Assembly (NCBI GenBank): GCA_021733665.1
Contig: JAHREI010000004.1
Coordinates: forward strand, 1 to 64,000
Reading direction: 5' to 3'
DNA from: Bacillus subtilis
Lineage (GTDB): Bacteria; Pseudomonadota; Alphaproteobacteria; Rhizobiales; Rhizobiaceae
DNA length: 64,000 nucleotides
Positions 18,204 through 27,297 of this stretch are shown in pieces; positions within the stretch are counted from its first letter, which is position 1; every line of letters begins with the position of its first letter. The position numbers and the translations under genes were made by a program. The notes beneath the pieces are model-generated. The model was not told the DNA's origin. It saw only the letters and a program-made list of their open reading frames with translations, and made no database searches.

Positions 18204-18665
18204 GTGTCGACCTTAGATGCTATTGATCGCAATATTATCCGTTGTCTGCGCCGTGACGGCCGCATGACCAATAGTCAGCTTGCCACAGAAGTCGGGCTAT
18301 CTCAATCTGCCTGTCTGCGCAGGGTGCAGATGCTGGAAACAAGTGGGGTGATCCGAGGCTATACAGCAATTATCGCTGCGCCTGATGCCGATGACCGTTT
18401 GGTGGCGCTGGTCAGTATTACGCTGGAACGGCAGACAGAAGAATATCTCAATCGCTTTGAAGAGGCAGTGCGCCGTCATCCGGAGATTCAGGAATGTTAT
18501 CTGATGACCGGTGATGCGGATTATATCTTGCGTGCCGAAGCAGAAAATACGGCGGCCTATGAGGTCATTCACAAGGAAATTCTTTCACGCCTGCCAGGGG
18601 TAGTGCGTATTCACTCGAGCTTCTCAATCCGCAGTGTGCTTTTGAGCAGAGCGCCAAAAAAATAA
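18204..18665 (+). CDS. Lrp/AsnC-type regulator of the dad operon
   Basis: A 153-residue regulator with an N-terminal helix-turn-helix (residues 5-60; NSQLATEVGLSQSACLRRVQ) and a C-terminal RAM ligand-binding domain (about 70-145; VSITLERQTEEYL, ECYLMTGDADYILR). It starts with GTG and lies divergent to dadX-dadA, the arrangement known for DadR/AlaR-type activators that respond to alanine. The ribosome-binding site is weak (GGA, about nine bases upstream). Its last six codons lie within the left arm of the downstream terminator. Confidence 0.9.
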   Translation: MSTLDAIDRNIIRCLRRDGRMTNSQLATEVGLSQSACLRRVQMLETSGVIRGYTAIIAAPDADDRLVALVSITLERQTEEYLNRFEEAVRRHPEIQECYLMTGDADYILRAEAENTAAYEVIHKEILSRLPGVVRIHSSFSIRSVLLSRAPKK

Positions 18666-18681
18666 TTGGCGCTCTCATTTT
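18648..18681 (+). terminator. terminator overlapping the 3' end of the Lrp-type gene
   Basis: AGAGCGCCAA at 18648-18657 pairs perfectly with TTGGCGCTCT at 18666-18675, followed by CATTTTT. The stop codon lies in the loop. Confidence 0.85.
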
Positions 18682-18692
18682 TCGAATATAGC

Positions 18693-19832
18693 TCAGTCTT
18701 TATGCAGGATTGAGCTGTCCACATCCGTGATACGGCGTTTGCCGCACAGCGCCATAGTCACATCCGCTTCACGCGCGATGATTTCCAGTGCTTTGGTCAC
18801 ACCGGCTTTACCCATTGCGCCCAGACCATAGAGAAACGGCCGACCGATATAGGTGCCTTTTGCACCAAGGGCGACAGCTTTCAATACATCCTGACCGGAG
18901 CGGATACCGCCGTCGAGATGGATTTCCACCTTGTCGCCAACCGAATCCACGATGCGTGGCAGCATGGAAATGGAAGATGGTGCGCCATCCAGCTGGCGGC
19001 CGCCATGATTGGAGACGATGATCGCATCGGCACCGGTTTTCGCAGCCATCAGCGCATCTTCTTCATCAAGAATGCCTTTGAGGATCAGCGGTCCGCCCCA
19101 GAGATTTTTGATCCACTCCACATCATCCCAGTTCAGTTTCGGGTCAAACTGTTCCGCAGTCCATGAGGACAGGGAGGAGAGATCGCTGACACCTTTGGCA
19201 TGGCCAGCAATATTGCGGAATGTGCGGCGCTGAGTACCCATCATGCCGAGACACCATTGCGGGCGGGTCATCATCTGCCAGATATGCTTCGGGGTGAATT
19301 TTGGCGGGGCAGACAAACCGTTGCGCAGATCTTTATGGCGTTGGCCAAGAATTTGCAGGTCAAGCGTCAAGACTAGAGCAGAACAACCGGCCGCTTTGGC
19401 ACGTTCAATCAGATTGCGTACAAAGTCGCGGTCTTTCATGACATAAAGCTGGAACCAGAACGGTTTTTGGGTTGCCTCTGCCAAATCTTCAATCGAGCAG
19501 ATGCTCATGGTGGAGAGGGTAAAGGGCACACCGAATTCTGCTGCGGCCTGTGCTGCCAGAATTTCCCCGTCTGCATGCTGCATACCTGCCAGACCAGTCG
19601 GGGAGAGGGCCACCGGCATCGCAACATTCTGGCCGATCATGGTGCTGGCCAGTGAACGGTCAGTCATATCGACCAGTACGCGTTGGCGTAGTTTGATTTT
19701 GGCGAAGTCGCTTTCATTGGCGCGATAGGTTGATTCTGTCCATGCGCCGGAATCTGCGTAATCGAAAAACATTTTCGGTACGCGGCGTTGAGCCAGTCTT
19801 TTCAGATCAGCGATTTCAAGAACAGTACTCAT
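18693..19832 (-). CDS. lldD: L-lactate dehydrogenase (quinone), FMN-dependent
   Basis: A 379-residue FMN-dependent alpha-hydroxyacid dehydrogenase that oxidises L-lactate to pyruvate at the inner membrane. FFDYADSGAWTESTYRAN at the N-terminus, PTGLAGMQHADGE, and VSNHGGRQLDGAPSSISML with the catalytic histidine are the family marks, followed by the phosphate-binding LDGGIRSGQDVLKA. Glycolate or mandelate oxidase activity cannot be excluded from sequence, but length and the tail resemble LldD. The start at MSTVLEI is chosen by homology; the upstream Met at 19877 adds a basic 15-residue extension. It converges on the Lrp-type gene and has no lactate permease next to it. Confidence 0.88.
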   Translation of the reverse strand: MSTVLEIADLKRLAQRRVPKMFFDYADSGAWTESTYRANESDFAKIKLRQRVLVDMTDRSLASTMIGQNVAMPVALSPTGLAGMQHADGEILAAQAAAEFGVPFTLSTMSICSIEDLAEATQKPFWFQLYVMKDRDFVRNLIERAKAAGCSALVLTLDLQILGQRHKDLRNGLSAPPKFTPKHIWQMMTRPQWCLGMMGTQRRTFRNIAGHAKGVSDLSSLSSWTAEQFDPKLNWDDVEWIKNLWGGPLILKGILDEEDALMAAKTGADAIIVSNHGGRQLDGAPSSISMLPRIVDSVGDKVEIHLDGGIRSGQDVLKAVALGAKGTYIGRPFLYGLGAMGKAGVTKALEIIAREADVTMALCGKRRITDVDSSILHKD

Positions 19833-19971
19833 GGTTGCTTGCTTTCTGAATTTTTTTCTTAAGTTATTTATTAGCATTCAAATTTTATAAAGTCAGGACA
19901 AGACTGACTGTTAAAAAACGGATGTTCAGCTATCTTTGCTGTACAACGATGATTTTTAAAAGGTTGTACTG

Positions 19972-21135
19972 ATGATAACCGGTTCGCGTAAGCCTATTCT
20001 GCGTCTGTTTTCTCAAGGGATTTTGTTGTTCGTCACAGTTTCTGTTGCGGTAGCACAGTCGCAAGCGGATCAACCCAAAGATAAAGCCCTTTATAGCGCA
20101 CATCGCGTAGCTGTCAGTGCAGAAACAGTAAAAGTCACGGAATATCGCCCGCAGCTGGTTTTGACGGGAGCTGTTGCTGCCCGCAATTTGATTAATCTTG
20201 CCTTTCGTGCCTCCGGTCAGGTGACCGAACGCAACGCAGATGTCGGGCAAAAAGTCGAAGCCGGAGATCTTCTGGCACGAATTGATGCCGTCGAGCAGCA
20301 GGCGGTTTTACGTTCAGCACAGGCCTCATTAAACGCAGCGCAAGCACAATTGGTACAGGCGACAGCGAATTATGCGCGTCAGCAGGCTTTGCTGAAGCAG
20401 GGCTTTACCACACGAAGTCAGTTTGGCACTGCGGAAGAAAATAAACAGCGGGCAGAATCTGCACTGATTTCTGCTCAGAGCCAGATGAAAAATGCGCAGG
20501 ATATGATGAGCTACACCGAACTGCGTGCGCCGCGCTCCGGTGTGGTAACAGCGCGCAATATTGAAGCCGGACAATTGGTGCAGGCTGCACAGACAGCTTT
20601 TACGATCGCCGCCGATGGCGAACGGGATGCCGTTTTTGATGTGCAGGAGGCTTTGGCCGCGCATGCGGAACAGATTGTGGGGAAAAGCGGAACGGCGGCC
20701 TTACCGCAAGTAAGCCTGTCATTGGTGTCAGATCCGATGGTTGCAGCGACTGGTCATGTCCGTGAGATTGCACCGGTCGTGAATGCCACAACCGGTACTG
20801 TGCGTATTAAAGTTGAACTGGATACACCACCGGCGGCAATGACACTTGCGGCTCCGGTCACCGGCACATTGTCTCTTCCGGTAGTGCGTGCAGTGGTTTT
20901 GCCGTGGAGCACGATGACTGCACAGGATGGAAAACCTGCCGTCTGGGTACTCGATCCGAAGACAAACAGTGTCACATCTGCGCTGATAGATGTTCTGGAT
21001 TATGAGCGTGAGAAAATTATCATTTCTGACGGCTTGAAGGATGGTCAGATGGTGATCACACGCGGTGGGCAGATGCTTGGTGAAGGCTCTGTTGTTGATC
21101 TGCTGATGGTAGATGAAAAGAGTGTTACACAATGA
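19972..21135 (+). CDS. RND efflux periplasmic adaptor, first of two
   Basis: A 387-residue membrane-fusion protein with a signal peptide (about residues 1-29). The lipoyl half-motifs FRASGQVTERNADVGQKVEAGDLLARID and VTARNIEAGQLVQ flank a coiled-coil hairpin (AQASLNAAQAQLVQATANYARQQALLKQG) that reaches the outer-membrane channel; beta-barrel and membrane-proximal domains follow. It is the first gene of a three-gene efflux operon and overlaps the next adaptor by four bases. It is clearly different in sequence from the second adaptor. Confidence 0.9.
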   Translation: MITGSRKPILRLFSQGILLFVTVSVAVAQSQADQPKDKALYSAHRVAVSAETVKVTEYRPQLVLTGAVAARNLINLAFRASGQVTERNADVGQKVEAGDLLARIDAVEQQAVLRSAQASLNAAQAQLVQATANYARQQALLKQGFTTRSQFGTAEENKQRAESALISAQSQMKNAQDMMSYTELRAPRSGVVTARNIEAGQLVQAAQTAFTIAADGERDAVFDVQEALAAHAEQIVGKSGTAALPQVSLSLVSDPMVAATGHVREIAPVVNATTGTVRIKVELDTPPAAMTLAAPVTGTLSLPVVRAVVLPWSTMTAQDGKPAVWVLDPKTNSVTSALIDVLDYEREKIIISDGLKDGQMVITRGGQMLGEGSVVDLLMVDEKSVTQ

Positions 21136-22244
21136 GCAGAGCAAAGACGGTCGTGAGCGTCAGAACAATGCAACGCAAATTTCTCGGTGCCGCAGTCGCA
21201 GGATCCTTGGCTATCCTTGCTGCCTGTGGTGAAAAACAGGAAGAAACAGCGGAAGTGGTGCGTCCTGTTTTGTTTGTGACTGCACAGGCAGAGTCATCAC
21301 AGCAAATGGGGTTTGCCGGCTCAGTGGAGCCGCAATACAGCACTGATCTTGCATTTCGTGTGCTTGGTCGGTTGATCCAGCGCAATGTTGATATCGGTGA
21401 TATGGTTGAAAAAGGTCAGGTTGTGGCGATGATTGATCCCGCACAACTCGATCAGAACTTACAGGCTGCTAAAGCGGATATGGCCAGTGCTGAGGCGCAA
21501 TATGCCAATGCGCAGGCCACAGAAGACCGGCAGTTACGTCTGCTGGCTACACGCAGTATTTCTCAGGCACTTTATGACAATGCCAAACAGGCGCGCGATA
21601 CGGCAGCCGCCGGATTGGAAAAGGCAAAAGCCGCCTTGCGTAAGGCTGAGGACGAGCGTGGTTTTGCACAGCTAAAGCCTGATTTTTCCGGTGTGGTTTC
21701 AGCTGTGAATGTCGAGGTCGGACAGGTCGTATCGGCAGGGCAAAGTATTGTGACTGTAGCACGGCCTGACGTGCGCGAGGCAGTTGTCGATGTGCCGGAT
21801 AATATTGCGGAAGATGTTAAATCCGGCGATAGGTTTATCATTTTTTTGCAAGCGGATCCGGTTGTGCAGACAGAAGGTCATGTGCGGGAAATCGCACCGC
21901 AAGCTGATAGTGCAACCCGTCTGCGCCGCGTGAAAATTACGCTGGATGAGGCGCCGGAAGCTTTTCGTCTGGGTACAACCATTACGGCGTTACGCAGTGA
22001 TGGTAATCATCAGGAACAGATCAGTCTGCCGCTTTCTGCTTTGCTGGAGCAGGACGGCAAGACCTATGTCTGGATTGCCGATGCGCAAAGCCAGACGGTT
22101 CGTCGTCAGCCGGTTGAAGTTGTACGCCGTACGGGTCAGGATTTTATTGTTCAGGGTGTGGAAGCGGGCCAGCATATTGTCAGCGCGGGTGTGAATAGTT
22201 TGCGTGATGGTCAAAAAGTTAAGCTGCCGCAGGGAGAGAAATAA
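21132..22244 (+). CDS. RND efflux periplasmic adaptor, second, lipoprotein
   Basis: A 370-residue membrane-fusion protein with a lipobox (LAILAAC), so it should be lipid-anchored at the inner membrane. The lipoyl halves are FRVLGRLIQRNVDIGDMVEKG and VSAVNVEVGQVVSAGQSI, around a coiled-coil (AAKADMASAEAQYANAQATEDRQLRLLATRS). The ATG overlaps the previous stop (ATGA), suggesting translational coupling; a second ATG at 21168 would give a more typical short signal sequence. Two different adaptors in one operon recall TriA and TriB of Pseudomonas, both required for one pump. Confidence 0.9.
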   Translation: MSRAKTVVSVRTMQRKFLGAAVAGSLAILAACGEKQEETAEVVRPVLFVTAQAESSQQMGFAGSVEPQYSTDLAFRVLGRLIQRNVDIGDMVEKGQVVAMIDPAQLDQNLQAAKADMASAEAQYANAQATEDRQLRLLATRSISQALYDNAKQARDTAAAGLEKAKAALRKAEDERGFAQLKPDFSGVVSAVNVEVGQVVSAGQSIVTVARPDVREAVVDVPDNIAEDVKSGDRFIIFLQADPVVQTEGHVREIAPQADSATRLRRVKITLDEAPEAFRLGTTITALRSDGNHQEQISLPLSALLEQDGKTYVWIADAQSQTVRRQPVEVVRRTGQDFIVQGVEAGQHIVSAGVNSLRDGQKVKLPQGEK

Positions 22245-25200
22245 TGAAGAAGTTTAATCTCTCTGATTGGGCGCTCAATCACCGCTCTCTGGTCTGGTAT
22301 TTCATGCTGGTGTTTTTGATTGCCGGTGTGGCTGCCTATGTCAATTTAGGGCGTGAAGAAGATCCGCAATTCACCATCAAAACCATGCTGATACAGGCCA
22401 ACTGGCCCGGCGCATCGGTGGATGAGACGATCAATCAGGTGACTGACCGGATTGAGAAAAAGCTGCAGGAACTGGATAGTCTCGATTTTACCAAGTCGGT
22501 GACGACGCCCGGTAAGGCGGTTATTTTTGTTAATCTGAAAGCAACGACAAAAGCACGGGATGTGGAGAAAATCTGGCTACAGACCCGTAATATGATCAAT
22601 GATATTAAAGGGAACTTCCCTGAAGGCGTATACGGCCCCTATTATAATGACCGGTTCGGTGATGTTTTCGGCAATATTTATGCTTTCACCGCAGATGGTC
22701 TGAGCCACCGGCAATTGCGCGATTATGTGGAAACGGTGCGCACACAGGTTCTGCAACTGCCCAGTGCAGGTAAGGTTGATCTGATTGGTGCGCAGGATGA
22801 GGTGATTTTTCTCGAGTTTTCCTCCCGTCAGATGGCTGCCTTGGGGCTCGATCAGCAGGCGATTTTAAAGAGCTTGCAGGATCAGAATGCGATTACGCCG
22901 TCCGGTGTGATTAATGCTGGTCCTGAGCGGCTTTCGGTGCGGGTGAGCGGGCAGTTCACATCGGAAGAAAGCCTGAAAGCGGTTAATCTTCGCGTCAATA
23001 ACCGTTTTTTCCGCCTCAGTGATGTGGCCGAGATCAAGCGCGGTTATACCAATCCGCCGGAAAGCCTGTTCCGCGTCAATGGCGAACCGGCAATCGGATT
23101 AGCAATCGGTATGAAGCCGAATGAAAACCTGTTGGATTTTGGTAAAGCACTGAATGAATTGATGACGCGTGTCGAAGGCGAACTGCCGGTGGGTATTGCG
23201 GTGCATCAGGTCGCTGATCAGCCGGAAGTGGTGGATGATGCGGTGTCCGGTTTCACCAAAGCTTTGTTTGAGGCTGTGGTTATTGTTCTCGCGGTGAGCT
23301 TTATCAGCCTTGGTGTACGCGCCGGTCTGGTCGTGTCTTTGTCGATCCCGCTGGTGCTGGCGATCACATTTCTCACCATGCAATATATGGATATTTCGCT
23401 GCAACGTGTGTCACTCGGCGCGCTGATTATTGCTCTCGGTCTGCTGGTGGACGATGCGATGATCGCCGTGGAAATGATGGTTGCACGGCTTGAGGCGGGT
23501 GATCCGATCAATAAAGCGGCGACCTATGTTTACACGCATACGGCCTTTCCGATGCTGACAGGGACGCTGGTAACGATTGCCGGTTTTATCCCGATTGGTC
23601 TCAATAGCAGTCAGGCCGGTGAATATACTTATACGCTGTTCGTCGTGATCGGCGTATCGCTGGTGGTATCATGGGTGGTGGCGGTGTTGTTTGCGCCATT
23701 GCTTGGCGTGACAATCCTGCCGAAAACCATGAAGAAGCATGAGGAAAAACCACGTCGTGTAACAACCGCTTTTTCCGCTGCTTTGCTGTGGTGCATGCGC
23801 TATCGCTGGACAACGATTTTTGCAACAATCGCTCTGTTTCTGGTGTCACTAGGCGGCATGACGCTGATTGAACGTCAGTTCTTTCCGCCGTCGGATCGTC
23901 CGGAGCTGGTGATTGACTGGAAGCTGCCGGAAAACAGCTCCATTGCCGAAACACAGGCGCAAATGCTGCGCTTTGAAGAAACCATGCTCAAAGGCAATGA
24001 AGATATTGATCACTGGAGCAGCTATATCGGGCAGGGTGCGGTGCGTTTCGTGCTGACCTTTGATGTGCAGCCGGTCAATCCGTATTTCGGTCAGATGATT
24101 ATTGTTGCCAAGGATGTGGAAGCACGTGACCGCCTGAAGCAGAAATTCGATGCGGTTTTACGTAAGGATTATATCGGTACTGATGCCTATGTGAAATTCC
24201 TTGAGTTGGGGCCGCCGGTTGGCCGTCCGGTGCAATATCGGGTCAGCGGGCCGGATATTCAGACGGTGCGTAATTATGCGCATCAGGTTGCCGATATTAT
24301 GGGTCAAGATGAGCGTCTGGGTGTTGTCGCCTATGACTGGAACGAACCGGCACGTGTGGTGCGGGTTGATGTATTGCAGGATAAAGCACGTAAGCTCGGC
24401 GTTTCTTCTAAAGATATCTCGATGACCCTGAACAGTGTGGTCGGCGGTCTGGCGATTACACAGGTGCGTGATGCTACCTATCTGATCAATGTGGTGGTGC
24501 GGGCACAGGCGCAGGAGCGTGACCGGATTGAAACACTGCGTAACTTGCAAATCGGTACAGGTAACGGAGATTCTATCCCGCTCGCATCCATTGCCAATTT
24601 CCGCTACGAGATTGAACAGCCTGTGGTCTGGCGTCGTGACCGTATGCCGACGATTACAGTATCCGCCGGTATTCTCGACAAGACGATGCCGGATACGGTG
24701 GTTGAGCAGATGAAGGGGCAGGTCGATGCCTTTGCGCAGAAACTGCCGCTTGGCTATTCCGTTCATATTGCCGGTACAGTTGAGGAAAGCGCCAAGAGTC
24801 AGGGGCCGATTGCAGCCGTTGTGCCATTGATGTTGTTTGCCATGGCGACAATTCTGATGATCCAGTTGCAGAGTTTCCAACGGCTGTTTCTGGTGGTGGC
24901 GGTTGCGCCGCTTGGTCTGATCGGTGTTGTTGCCGCTTTGCTGCCGAGCGGAAAGCCACTAGGTTTTGTGGCTATTCTCGGTGTGCTGGCGCTGATCGGT
25001 ATTCTGATCCGCAACTCGGTGATCCTCATCGTGCAGGTGGAAGATCATATTAAAGAGGGTATGCATCCGTGGGATTCAGTCTTTTATTCTGCCCAGCATC
25101 GTATGCGCCCGATTGCGCTTACGGCAGCGGCTGCCAGTCTAGCGCTGATCCCGATTTCGCGTGAAGTGTTCTGGGGGCCGATGGCCTATGCCATGATGGG

Positions 25201-25342
25201 CGGGATTATCGTTGGTACAGTGATTACGCTGCTGTTTCTGCCAGCACTTTATGTGGCATGGTTCCGTGTGAAAGAGCCGGAGCCGCAGGAGCCTGAAGGT
25301 GGCTCTGATGTGCCGCCAGCCGAGCCGGTCTTAGTGCAGTAA
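22244..25342 (+). CDS. RND efflux permease (TriC-like)
   Basis: A 1032-residue inner-membrane proton-driven exporter with twelve predicted helices, one near the N-terminus (residues 14-33) and clusters at about 330-480 and 840-1010, separated by two large periplasmic loops. REEDPQFTIKTMLIQANWPGAS and TDRIEKKLQELD are typical of the TriC/VexK branch of RND pumps. GLLVDDAMIAVEMM in helix 4 contains the paired aspartates of the proton relay. The start overlaps the stop of the second adaptor. No outer-membrane TolC-type channel is in the operon, so it must use one encoded elsewhere. Substrate unknown. Confidence 0.92.
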   Translation: MKKFNLSDWALNHRSLVWYFMLVFLIAGVAAYVNLGREEDPQFTIKTMLIQANWPGASVDETINQVTDRIEKKLQELDSLDFTKSVTTPGKAVIFVNLKATTKARDVEKIWLQTRNMINDIKGNFPEGVYGPYYNDRFGDVFGNIYAFTADGLSHRQLRDYVETVRTQVLQLPSAGKVDLIGAQDEVIFLEFSSRQMAALGLDQQAILKSLQDQNAITPSGVINAGPERLSVRVSGQFTSEESLKAVNLRVNNRFFRLSDVAEIKRGYTNPPESLFRVNGEPAIGLAIGMKPNENLLDFGKALNELMTRVEGELPVGIAVHQVADQPEVVDDAVSGFTKALFEAVVIVLAVSFISLGVRAGLVVSLSIPLVLAITFLTMQYMDISLQRVSLGALIIALGLLVDDAMIAVEMMVARLEAGDPINKAATYVYTHTAFPMLTGTLVTIAGFIPIGLNSSQAGEYTYTLFVVIGVSLVVSWVVAVLFAPLLGVTILPKTMKKHEEKPRRVTTAFSAALLWCMRYRWTTIFATIALFLVSLGGMTLIERQFFPPSDRPELVIDWKLPENSSIAETQAQMLRFEETMLKGNEDIDHWSSYIGQGAVRFVLTFDVQPVNPYFGQMIIVAKDVEARDRLKQKFDAVLRKDYIGTDAYVKFLELGPPVGRPVQYRVSGPDIQTVRNYAHQVADIMGQDERLGVVAYDWNEPARVVRVDVLQDKARKLGVSSKDISMTLNSVVGGLAITQVRDATYLINVVVRAQAQERDRIETLRNLQIGTGNGDSIPLASIANFRYEIEQPVVWRRDRMPTITVSAGILDKTMPDTVVEQMKGQVDAFAQKLPLGYSVHIAGTVEESAKSQGPIAAVVPLMLFAMATILMIQLQSFQRLFLVVAVAPLGLIGVVAALLPSGKPLGFVAILGVLALIGILIRNSVILIVQVEDHIKEGMHPWDSVFYSAQHRMRPIALTAAAASLALIPISREVFWGPMAYAMMGGIIVGTVITLLFLPALYVAWFRVKEPEPQEPEGGSDVPPAEPVLVQ

Positions 25343-25352
25343 ATTAAAAAAT

Positions 25353-25387
25353 AAGGGCAGCTTTTTGAAACGGAGCTGCCCTTTTTA
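25353..25387 (+). terminator. terminator of the RND operon
   Basis: AAGGGCAGCT and AGCTGCCCTT form a perfect stem around an 11-base loop, followed by TTTTA. Confidence 0.9.
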
Positions 25388-25416
25388 TTTTCGTGGAACA
25401 GATAATTTCAATTGCA

Positions 25417-25441
25417 ACTGGTCTTAAAATGGTATTGTATC
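25417..25441. promoter_or_regulatory. candidate GntR/NagR-type operator
   Basis: ACTGGTCT followed by TTAAAATGGTAT lies just before the GntR gene. ACTGGTCT equals one half of the DasR/NagR consensus operator (ACTGGTCTAGACCAGT). The second half is poorly conserved, so this is tentative. Confidence 0.4.
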
Positions 25442-25447
25442 GGTGTC

Positions 25448-26269
25448 ATGGATAATACCAGATTACTTCCTCTTCTTCAGCGCGGATTAGCAGCGCAAAC
25501 GACCGGCGGGCCGCTTTATAAGCAGGTCGCTGTGGTTCTGACCAATTTGATTGAAGATGGCAGTCTTGCCGCTGGCAGTAGTTTGCCACCGGAGCGCGAG
25601 CTGGCTCAGGCGCTTGGACTGGCGCGGGTCACCATCCGCTCGGCCTATCAGGCATTGCTGGAAAACCGGCTGGTGGAGCGCCGACATGGCAGCGGCACCT
25701 ATATTTGCGAGCGCCCGAAAAAGATCAGCCAGCCGCTCTGGCAACTCACCTCATTCTCGCAGGATATGATCGCCCGTGGTAAAGTGCCGGGGGTACGTAT
25801 TCTTTCCGGTGATATCGGACATCCGTCACCGGAAGAGGCATTTCAGCTTGGCATTTCCATGCAGGATCTGGTGGTGCGTGTTGAGCGCTTGCGTCTTGCC
25901 GATGATATGCCGATGGCGATTGAACGCGCTGTGGTACCGCAGCGTTTGCTCGGAACAGCGACGCTTGCGCGCGATGAAGCAGGGCAGAAAAGCGAGTTGG
26001 CACAGGCGGTGCTCAGCGGTGCGCTGTCACTTTATGCAGCACTGGAAGATCAGGGTTATAAACCGGTACGAGCTTTGCAGCGCCTGACGGCTGTGGTGCT
26101 TGATCCGGTCAATGCACGTTTGCTTGGCGTAGCGGATAAGGCTGCCGCACTGCAAATGGAGCGCGTTTCGCGTACGCAGACAGACCGGATTGTGGAATAT
26201 ACACGCTCGCTTTATCGCGGCGATGCTTATGATTTTATTGCGGAACTTAAAACGGGGGAGGTCCGATGA
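25448..26269 (+). CDS. GntR-family (HutC/UTRA) regulator of amino-sugar use
   Basis: A 273-residue regulator with an N-terminal winged helix (about 15-85; LPPERELAQALGLARVTIRSAY) and a C-terminal UTRA ligand domain (about 100-265; FSQDMIARGKVPGVRILSG, RVERLRLADDMPMAIERAVVP, ALQMERVSRTQTDRIVEYTRSLYRGDAYDF). It overlaps the NagB-II gene by four bases and heads the nag operon, so it most likely responds to an amino-sugar phosphate, as NagR/DasR do. The ATG at 25448 is used; the frame is open back to a TTG at 25412. Confidence 0.9.
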   Translation: MDNTRLLPLLQRGLAAQTTGGPLYKQVAVVLTNLIEDGSLAAGSSLPPERELAQALGLARVTIRSAYQALLENRLVERRHGSGTYICERPKKISQPLWQLTSFSQDMIARGKVPGVRILSGDIGHPSPEEAFQLGISMQDLVVRVERLRLADDMPMAIERAVVPQRLLGTATLARDEAGQKSELAQAVLSGALSLYAALEDQGYKPVRALQRLTAVVLDPVNARLLGVADKAAALQMERVSRTQTDRIVEYTRSLYRGDAYDFIAELKTGEVR

Positions 26270-27297
26270 CCGCATCACCAACACTCATGCTTCAGGAAAC
26301 CGAACAGGCAGCGTCTGTTGTCGCTACGATGCTGAAAGAGCAGAAGCCGGTTTTTGAAGAAATCGCGAAGCTTTTTGCATCCCGCAAGCCTGCGTTGATT
26401 TCGACCTGCGCGCGCGGCTCATCTGATCATGCGACGACATTTTTTAAATATCTCGCTGAAATTCAGCTTGGTTTGCCGGTCGCGGCCTTGGGGCCATCGG
26501 TCGCTTCCGTTTATGATGCACCGTTGCAGCTTGGCTCTGCTGTGCATTTTACGGTGTCGCAGTCAGGTGCCAGCCCTGATATTGTGGCGATGCAGCGCGC
26601 GGCTAAAAAAGGCGGTGCGGTTACGGTTGCGGTGGTCAATGTCACCGACAGCCCGCTCGGCAATGAGGCCGATATTGTGCTGGGAATTGGCGCAGGACCT
26701 GAGAAAAGTGTTGCTGCAACTAAATCCTTTATTGCAGCTGCTGCGGCTCTGGCCGGTGTGATTGCTGCGGTCAGCAAAGACAATGAGATGCAGAACGGTC
26801 TTGATCATCTGGCGGATGCACTGGCTGCGGTTCAGGTTGATGCAGGCAATGCGCTGGAGAATACACTGGCTGAAAAGCAGTCGCTGTTTATCGGCGGTCG
26901 TGGGCCGTCGATGGCAATTGCGCTTGAAGCTGCCCTGAAGGCAAAGGAAACTTCAGCCATTCATGCAGAAGCTTTCTCACTGGCGGAGCTGATGCACGGC
27001 CCGATGCGTCTGGTGGAAAAAGGCTTCCCGATTGTGGCGTTTATTTCACAGGATCAGGCTTATCAGCACAATATGCAGGCACTGAAACATCTGGAAAGCA
27101 TTGGCGGCAATATCCTGACAATTTCGCCACTGGATTTGCCGTGGAGCCAGATTAAAACACCGGCTACGGGTTCAGCTCTGCTTGATCCGCTGGTGTCGCT
27201 TGGCGCTTATTATCGTATTATCGAGGCGGTTACCCGCCGTCGTGGTTTCAACCCTGATAAGCCGCTTAATCTGAATAAGGTAACGGAGACTGTCTGA
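26266..27297 (+). CDS. glucosamine-6-phosphate deaminase, SIS type (NagB-II)
   Basis: A 343-residue protein with two tandem sugar-isomerase (SIS) domains (about 25-170 and 200-335). CARGSSDHATTFFKYLAE and SQSGASPDIVAMQRAAK are the phosphosugar-binding loops of the first domain, and GGRGPSMAIALEAALKAKETSAIHAEAF belongs to the second, resembling the isomerase half of GlmS. Lacking a glutaminase domain and preceding nagA, it is the NagB-II deaminase converting glucosamine-6-phosphate to fructose-6-phosphate and ammonia. It overlaps gntR by four bases and nagA by one. Confidence 0.92.
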   Translation: MTASPTLMLQETEQAASVVATMLKEQKPVFEEIAKLFASRKPALISTCARGSSDHATTFFKYLAEIQLGLPVAALGPSVASVYDAPLQLGSAVHFTVSQSGASPDIVAMQRAAKKGGAVTVAVVNVTDSPLGNEADIVLGIGAGPEKSVAATKSFIAAAAALAGVIAAVSKDNEMQNGLDHLADALAAVQVDAGNALENTLAEKQSLFIGGRGPSMAIALEAALKAKETSAIHAEAFSLAELMHGPMRLVEKGFPIVAFISQDQAYQHNMQALKHLESIGGNILTISPLDLPWSQIKTPATGSALLDPLVSLGAYYRIIEAVTRRRGFNPDKPLNLNKVTETV

